From CAYSDH01 sp964429805 (lineage in GTDB: Bacteria > Bacteroidota > Bacteroidia > Flavobacteriales_D > JABDKJ01): a DNA stretch of 9,919 nucleotides. Shown in pieces: positions 7,175 to 9,919 of this stretch; position 1 is the first letter of the stretch; the number at the start of each line of letters is the position of its first letter. The position numbers and the translations under genes were made by a program. The stretch lies in contig CAYSDH010000092.1 of NCBI GenBank assembly GCA_964429805.1, forward strand, positions 1 to 9,919, read 5' to 3'. The notes under the pieces are model-generated. The model was not told the origin of the DNA. It ran no database searches and worked only from the letters and a program-made list of their open reading frames with translations.

Positions 7175-7217
7175 CGGGTCCACTTATGGAGTCTGACTAA
7201 ATGAACTCGAGTTATTC
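7175..7217. other. Convergent intergenic junction
   Basis: The plus-strand run and the minus-strand run end here, 43 bases apart. It contains the 10-bp perfect palindrome AACTCGAGTT at 7204-7213, but this has no loop and no run of T on either side, so it is not a convincing rho-independent terminator. Some bidirectional termination signal would be expected at this position. Confidence 0.3.
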
Positions 7218-8339
7218 CTACGCTTCGTAAAAGCTTCTGATAGACGCTGCCACGTGCTTTGCTGACTCAATACTCATGGTCGGACCAATAGGCAGACTGA
7301 GTTCCTGATCATGAATACGCTCTGTGATGGGAAATGAAAATGAACTCCACTCCTCAAAAGCACCTTGTTTGTGTGGTGGTATTGGGTAATGAATGATAGT
7401 TTGTATGCCCTGATTGGCGAGGTATTTTTGAAGTTCGTCTCTGCGCTCAATTAAGATGGGATATAAGTGCCAGACGTTGCTCAGTCTGTTTACAGGCAAC
7501 GTTGGCTTTACCACCTCTGCGGGTAGTTCTTTGTCGTAATACTCGGCAATTTTTCTACGCTGCTCATTGTCTTCATCTAAGACCCGCAGTTTGTGGCGTA
7601 AAAAAGCCGCATGAAGTTCATCGAGGCGACTATTAATACCAGAAAACTCATGCACATATTTCTTCTTGGAGCCATAGTTACAGTAAGCTCTAATCGTGTC
7701 GGCCAATTCTGCATCTGACGTAGTAACCGCGCCACCGTCTCCAAGTGCCCCCAGATTTTTGGCCGGGTAGAAGCTAAATGAAGCGGCATCTCCTACAGAT
7801 CCTGCTTTGCCTACTTCGCCTACGGCTCCGTGGGCCTGAGCAGCATCTTCAATCAAGATAAGTTCATGCTCATCACACAAGGCTCTCAACTCTTTATCAG
7901 CACTCAACCTCCCGTACAAGTGCACCTGCATGACCACGTCAATGCCTTTATCAAGGTGCGGACGAAGACCTGCTGCCGTGATGTTATACTCTTCAGCATC
8001 TGGCTCGACTAACACAGGCACCATACCCGCTTTGTGTATCGCAATAATAGAAGCGATATAGGTGTTGGCAGGAACGGCCACTTTGGCGCCTTGCTTGAGT
8101 CGGCCCAGAATCTTGTATGACTCCAAAATAACGATGAGACCATCTAAACCACTTGCCACGCCCACACAGTGGTTGGCATTGCAATACGCTGCAAACTCTT
8201 GCTCAAACTTCTCTAGCTCAGGGCCACGCACATACCAACTTGTATCAATCGCCTCGCTGAGCGTCTGCTGAAACTGATCCGCAAAGCGTGCGTTAATTCC
8301 TTTAAGATCGAGAAATGGGATGTTCATCTTTGCTTTCAT
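7218..8339 (-). CDS. fdtB: DegT/DnrJ/EryC1 sugar aminotransferase, FdtB/QdtB-like
   Basis: This 373-residue PLP enzyme belongs to the sugar aminotransferase family that converts a keto-sugar nucleotide to an amino sugar with glutamate or glutamine as amino donor. The PLP-binding lysine is Lys194 in FYPAKNLGALGDGG; IEDAAQAHG at about 163-171 provides Asp165, which contacts the pyridine nitrogen, and GSKKKY lies further on. The length is normal for the family. Two FdtA/QdtA-like isomerases directly upstream on the same strand point to a 3-aminotransferase making dTDP-Fuc3N or dTDP-Qui3N from the 3-keto sugar. The symbol is by context and could equally be qdtB, because the Fuc3N and Qui3N enzymes cannot be told apart by eye. 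The ATG at 8339 is used; an in-frame ATG four codons later is an alternative start. A 48-bp gap separates it from the upstream isomerase. Confidence 0.9.
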   Translation of the reverse strand: MKAKMNIPFLDLKGINARFADQFQQTLSEAIDTSWYVRGPELEKFEQEFAAYCNANHCVGVASGLDGLIVILESYKILGRLKQGAKVAVPANTYIASIIAIHKAGMVPVLVEPDAEEYNITAAGLRPHLDKGIDVVMQVHLYGRLSADKELRALCDEHELILIEDAAQAHGAVGEVGKAGSVGDAASFSFYPAKNLGALGDGGAVTTSDAELADTIRAYCNYGSKKKYVHEFSGINSRLDELHAAFLRHKLRVLDEDNEQRRKIAEYYDKELPAEVVKPTLPVNRLSNVWHLYPILIERRDELQKYLANQGIQTIIHYPIPPHKQGAFEEWSSFSFPITERIHDQELSLPIGPTMSIESAKHVAASIRSFYEA

Positions 8340-8388
8340 GTTTGTGCTTCACTCCGCCTATCAGATTGGATAATCTGTGCGATCAGCT

Positions 8389-8817
8389 TCACCGCTTTGA
8401 TTTGAATTGTGTGAATTCTTGGTACTCACGAATGTAGTCTTCCGCCTCATACTTCATACTTGCCAATACGAGGCAGATGGCCCCAGAAGAGAAGTCAACC
8501 AGTTCGCGCCAAATCCCTGGTATGAGGTAAAGTCCTTTGTCAGGCCGATTGAGCGTCACACTTTTTTTATTGACTCCGTCATCGAGCACAACTGTAAAGC
8601 TCCCGCTAGCGGCCACTATTAGTTGCTGAAGCTCTTTATGCGCGTGCCCTCCTCTACTCTCTCCACTCGGTATATCATAGAGGTAGTATACACGCTCTGT
8701 GGCAAAGGGAATCTCTGCCTCATTGTTGATGGCCGTTATATTGCCTGCAGGATTATTCACTCGCGGTAAGTCGAGCAGCTCGATATCGTGGACTTGACTA
8801 TCCTTGGCTGACTTCAT
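8389..8817 (-). CDS. fdtA: FdtA/QdtA-like dTDP-4-keto-6-deoxyglucose 3,4-ketoisomerase (cupin)
   Basis: This 142-residue single-domain cupin belongs to the FdtA/QdtA (WxcM-like) family, which moves the keto group of dTDP-4-keto-6-deoxyglucose from C4 to C3 before transamination. The core motif RGGHAHKELQQ is at residues 55-65; His58 and His60 correspond to the histidine pair reported as important in FdtA of Aneurinibacillus thermoaerophilus. Other family signatures are VYYLYDIPSGESRGG before it and ASGSFTVVLDDG after it, and LYLIPGIWREL near the C-terminal third. The length matches the family. Its ATG lies inside the end of the upstream paralogue (20-bp overlap), consistent with one transcript that continues to the aminotransferase. 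Of the two paralogues this is the one with an intact active-site pair and so the more likely working isomerase. Product stereochemistry (galacto or gluco) is not determinable here. Confidence 0.88.
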   Translation of the reverse strand: MKSAKDSQVHDIELLDLPRVNNPAGNITAINNEAEIPFATERVYYLYDIPSGESRGGHAHKELQQLIVAASGSFTVVLDDGVNKKSVTLNRPDKGLYLIPGIWRELVDFSSGAICLVLASMKYEAEDYIREYQEFTQFKSKR

Positions 8818-9211
8818 TCATGAATTTTTGAAATTGATCAACATCATAGATGTAGTCGGACTTGTCGTAATGTGTTGAGCTTAGGGTAAGGCAGAGTGCG
8901 TTGGTAGAGAAATTCTCAAGATGCTTCCATGTCATGGCGGGCAAGTACAGGCCGTAATATGATCTATTAAGGCTAAATGTTTGATCGCCTTCCGCTGTTT
9001 TAACTACTACATCAAAACTACCAGAGAGGGCCACCAAGAGTTCTTCTGACTTGTGATAGGCGTGTCCTCCTCTAGTCTCACCACCGGGCACGTCATAGGT
9101 CCAAAACACGCGCTCAATGTTGAAGGGCAAATCAGCCATGTTTTCTATAAACGAGAGGTTACCTCTATCGTCCATGAGTTTGGGAATGTCTATGAGTCTG
9201 ATTGCGCTCAT
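8798..9211 (-). CDS. FdtA/QdtA-like cupin paralogue with HAYH in place of HAH
   Basis: This 137-residue cupin is homologous to the downstream isomerase along its full length (shared ERVxxxYDxPxGExRGGHA, LSGSF, LNRxxxGLYLP and YDxDQFxKF-type C-terminus). Its motif is RGGHAYHKSEE at residues 47-57. With no gap in the alignment to the paralogue, His50 keeps the first histidine of the pair but Tyr52 replaces the second, with His53 one place later. It may be an isomerase of different specificity, a partner subunit, or a non-catalytic binding protein. An ATGA overlap (9208-9211) couples it to the upstream sulfotransferase, and AGGA a few bases before the ATG is a fair ribosome binding site. Similar pairs occur in other Bacteroidota glycan loci, from general knowledge. 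The family is sure, the activity is open. Confidence 0.85.
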   Translation of the reverse strand: MSAIRLIDIPKLMDDRGNLSFIENMADLPFNIERVFWTYDVPGGETRGGHAYHKSEELLVALSGSFDVVVKTAEGDQTFSLNRSYYGLYLPAMTWKHLENFSTNALCLTLSSTHYDKSDYIYDVDQFQKFMNEVSQG

Positions 9212-9919
9212 CTTTTTCCTACTGAGTTAGACAGTTTGTTTTTTATGCGTGTTAGCAATCCTACTTGCACTGGCTCTACCTTCTCAAATGAGTAGCCTAC
9301 CTCATTACAAACAGGGTCCTTATAAAAGTACTTGTTCAAGGTATGCAATTGATTTGCCGACAGTTCGTTTTTCCATTTTTCCAAAGAGTTAAGATCCACC
9401 TTTCGATCAAACTTCTCTTTGCTGTACCACTCATCAGCCCCTGCGACTAATGATGATGTCACGTTTTCCTTACTCGTGTCAAGCATGGCAGGCTCAAAGG
9501 CTATCTTCAGAAAATCGCATAGCCTTTTAATCTCCGATTCGGGAGACTTCACTAACTCTTCGTAGGTGAGCATGATACAGCGCGCTGGCTCTTTTTTATA
9601 AAAGTCATAACCCGCCTTCATGTACGCGCGAATTTGTTTTGAGTTGATGTCAAAGCCCTTCCCAAACCTGCTAGTTTTCCTGACCTCTGGTGTCATTTTA
9701 GAAATCACTTTTTCTAATGAAGCCACGACCGCTCGAGGGTCTCGCACTACGAAAATGAAGCGAGCCCCTTCATAGAGCTCGGCCATCTCATTAAAATCAA
9801 ACACATTTTGGGGAGACTTCTCACTCAAGTATTTCTTCTCATGCTTGACCTTCGGTCGCATAAGGACATCATCAAGGACAGCGCGCATGGTACGGTCCAA
9901 ATCTTGAGCAGGTAAATAC
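9208..9919 (-). CDS. Sulfotransferase, N-terminus cut by the window edge
   Basis: The minus-strand frame is open from the right edge of the window to a TGA at 9208-9210, giving about 236 residues of what should be a 280-330-residue protein. The conserved block EKSPQN, then FIFVVRDPRAVVAS (codons near 9720-9760), is the 3'-phosphate-binding part of PAPS-dependent sulfotransferases, with the invariant Arg in VRDP and the Ser in VVAS. The next landmark is MLTYEELVKSPESEIKRLCDFL, a C-terminal signature of this family. The 5'-phosphosulfate loop (GT[ST] motif) is not in the window and should lie beyond 9919, so an in-frame TTG at 9900 is not a credible start. The C-terminus ends in a basic tail (LLTRIKNKLSNSVGKR). 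It overlaps the following cupin by four bases, so it belongs to the same operon. It is unlike the 341-residue sulfotransferase in sequence, so a different acceptor is likely. Confidence 0.85.
   Translation of the reverse strand, partial: YLPAQDLDRTMRAVLDDVLMRPKVKHEKKYLSEKSPQNVFDFNEMAELYEGARFIFVVRDPRAVVASLEKVISKMTPEVRKTSRFGKGFDINSKQIRAYMKAGYDFYKKEPARCIMLTYEELVKSPESEIKRLCDFLKIAFEPAMLDTSKENVTSSLVAGADEWYSKEKFDRKVDLNSLEKWKNELSANQLHTLNKYFYKDPVCNEVGYSFEKVEPVQVGLLTRIKNKLSNSVGKR

Noticed and set aside
7204..7213. Palindrome AACTCGAGTT between the converging genes as a bidirectional terminator
   Set aside because: It has no loop and no T-run on either side, so it would form a poor hairpin; noted only as part of the junction.
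1..9919. CRISPR array, tRNA, rRNA, insertion sequence or phage attachment site
   Set aside because: No regularly spaced repeats, cloverleaf-like sequences, transposase motifs or terminal inverted repeats were seen in reading both strands.

Overview
The window is a surface-polysaccharide (O-antigen, capsule or exopolysaccharide type) biosynthesis locus, densely packed, with almost every gene supported by family motifs. Spot counts put G+C in the mid-40s percent. A marine or aquatic Bacteroidota bacterium is the best guess. The reasons are the tandem pair of FdtA/QdtA-like cupins (one HAH type, one HAYHK type) next to a DegT aminotransferase, the mostly weak ribosome binding sites, and the sulfotransferases. 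No phylogenetic marker is present, so this assignment is an inference.

Plus strand, left to right: a short leader without a clear gene (1-186); two family-2 glycosyltransferases (187-1071 and 1074-2000); a 182-bp gap; then a tight run of six genes. These are an acyl carrier protein (2183-2422), an adenylate-forming acyl ligase overlapping it by one base (2422-3657), a short-chain dehydrogenase/reductase (3659-4381), a left-handed beta-helix acyltransferase (4406-5185), a PAPS-dependent sulfotransferase (5195-6220) and a third family-2 glycosyltransferase (about 6242-7174). Minus strand, read right to left: a second sulfotransferase cut by the window edge (9208-9919), two overlapping FdtA/QdtA-like sugar ketoisomerase cupins (8798-9211 and 8389-8817) and a DegT/DnrJ/EryC1 aminotransferase (7218-8339). 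The two gene sets converge at 7175-7217.

A working model, part family knowledge and part inference: the cupin and aminotransferase convert dTDP-4-keto-6-deoxyglucose to a dTDP-3-amino-3,6-dideoxyhexose (Fuc3N or Qui3N). The ligase activates a carboxylic acid and loads it on the dedicated carrier protein, the reductase adjusts the acyl chain (for example a 3-keto to a 3-hydroxy group), and the beta-helix transferase moves the acyl group to the sugar amine in place of the usual acetyl group. The three glycosyltransferases assemble the repeat unit and the two sulfotransferases sulfate it. No RmlA/RmlB, flippase, polymerase or export gene lies in the window, so these must be elsewhere.

The points most worth a second look are the dedicated acyl-activation cassette, the loss of one of the two conserved cupin histidines in one isomerase paralogue, a nearly perfect 18-bp tandem duplication inside the beta-helix gene, and a short basic amphipathic C-terminal tail shared by four otherwise unrelated enzymes.
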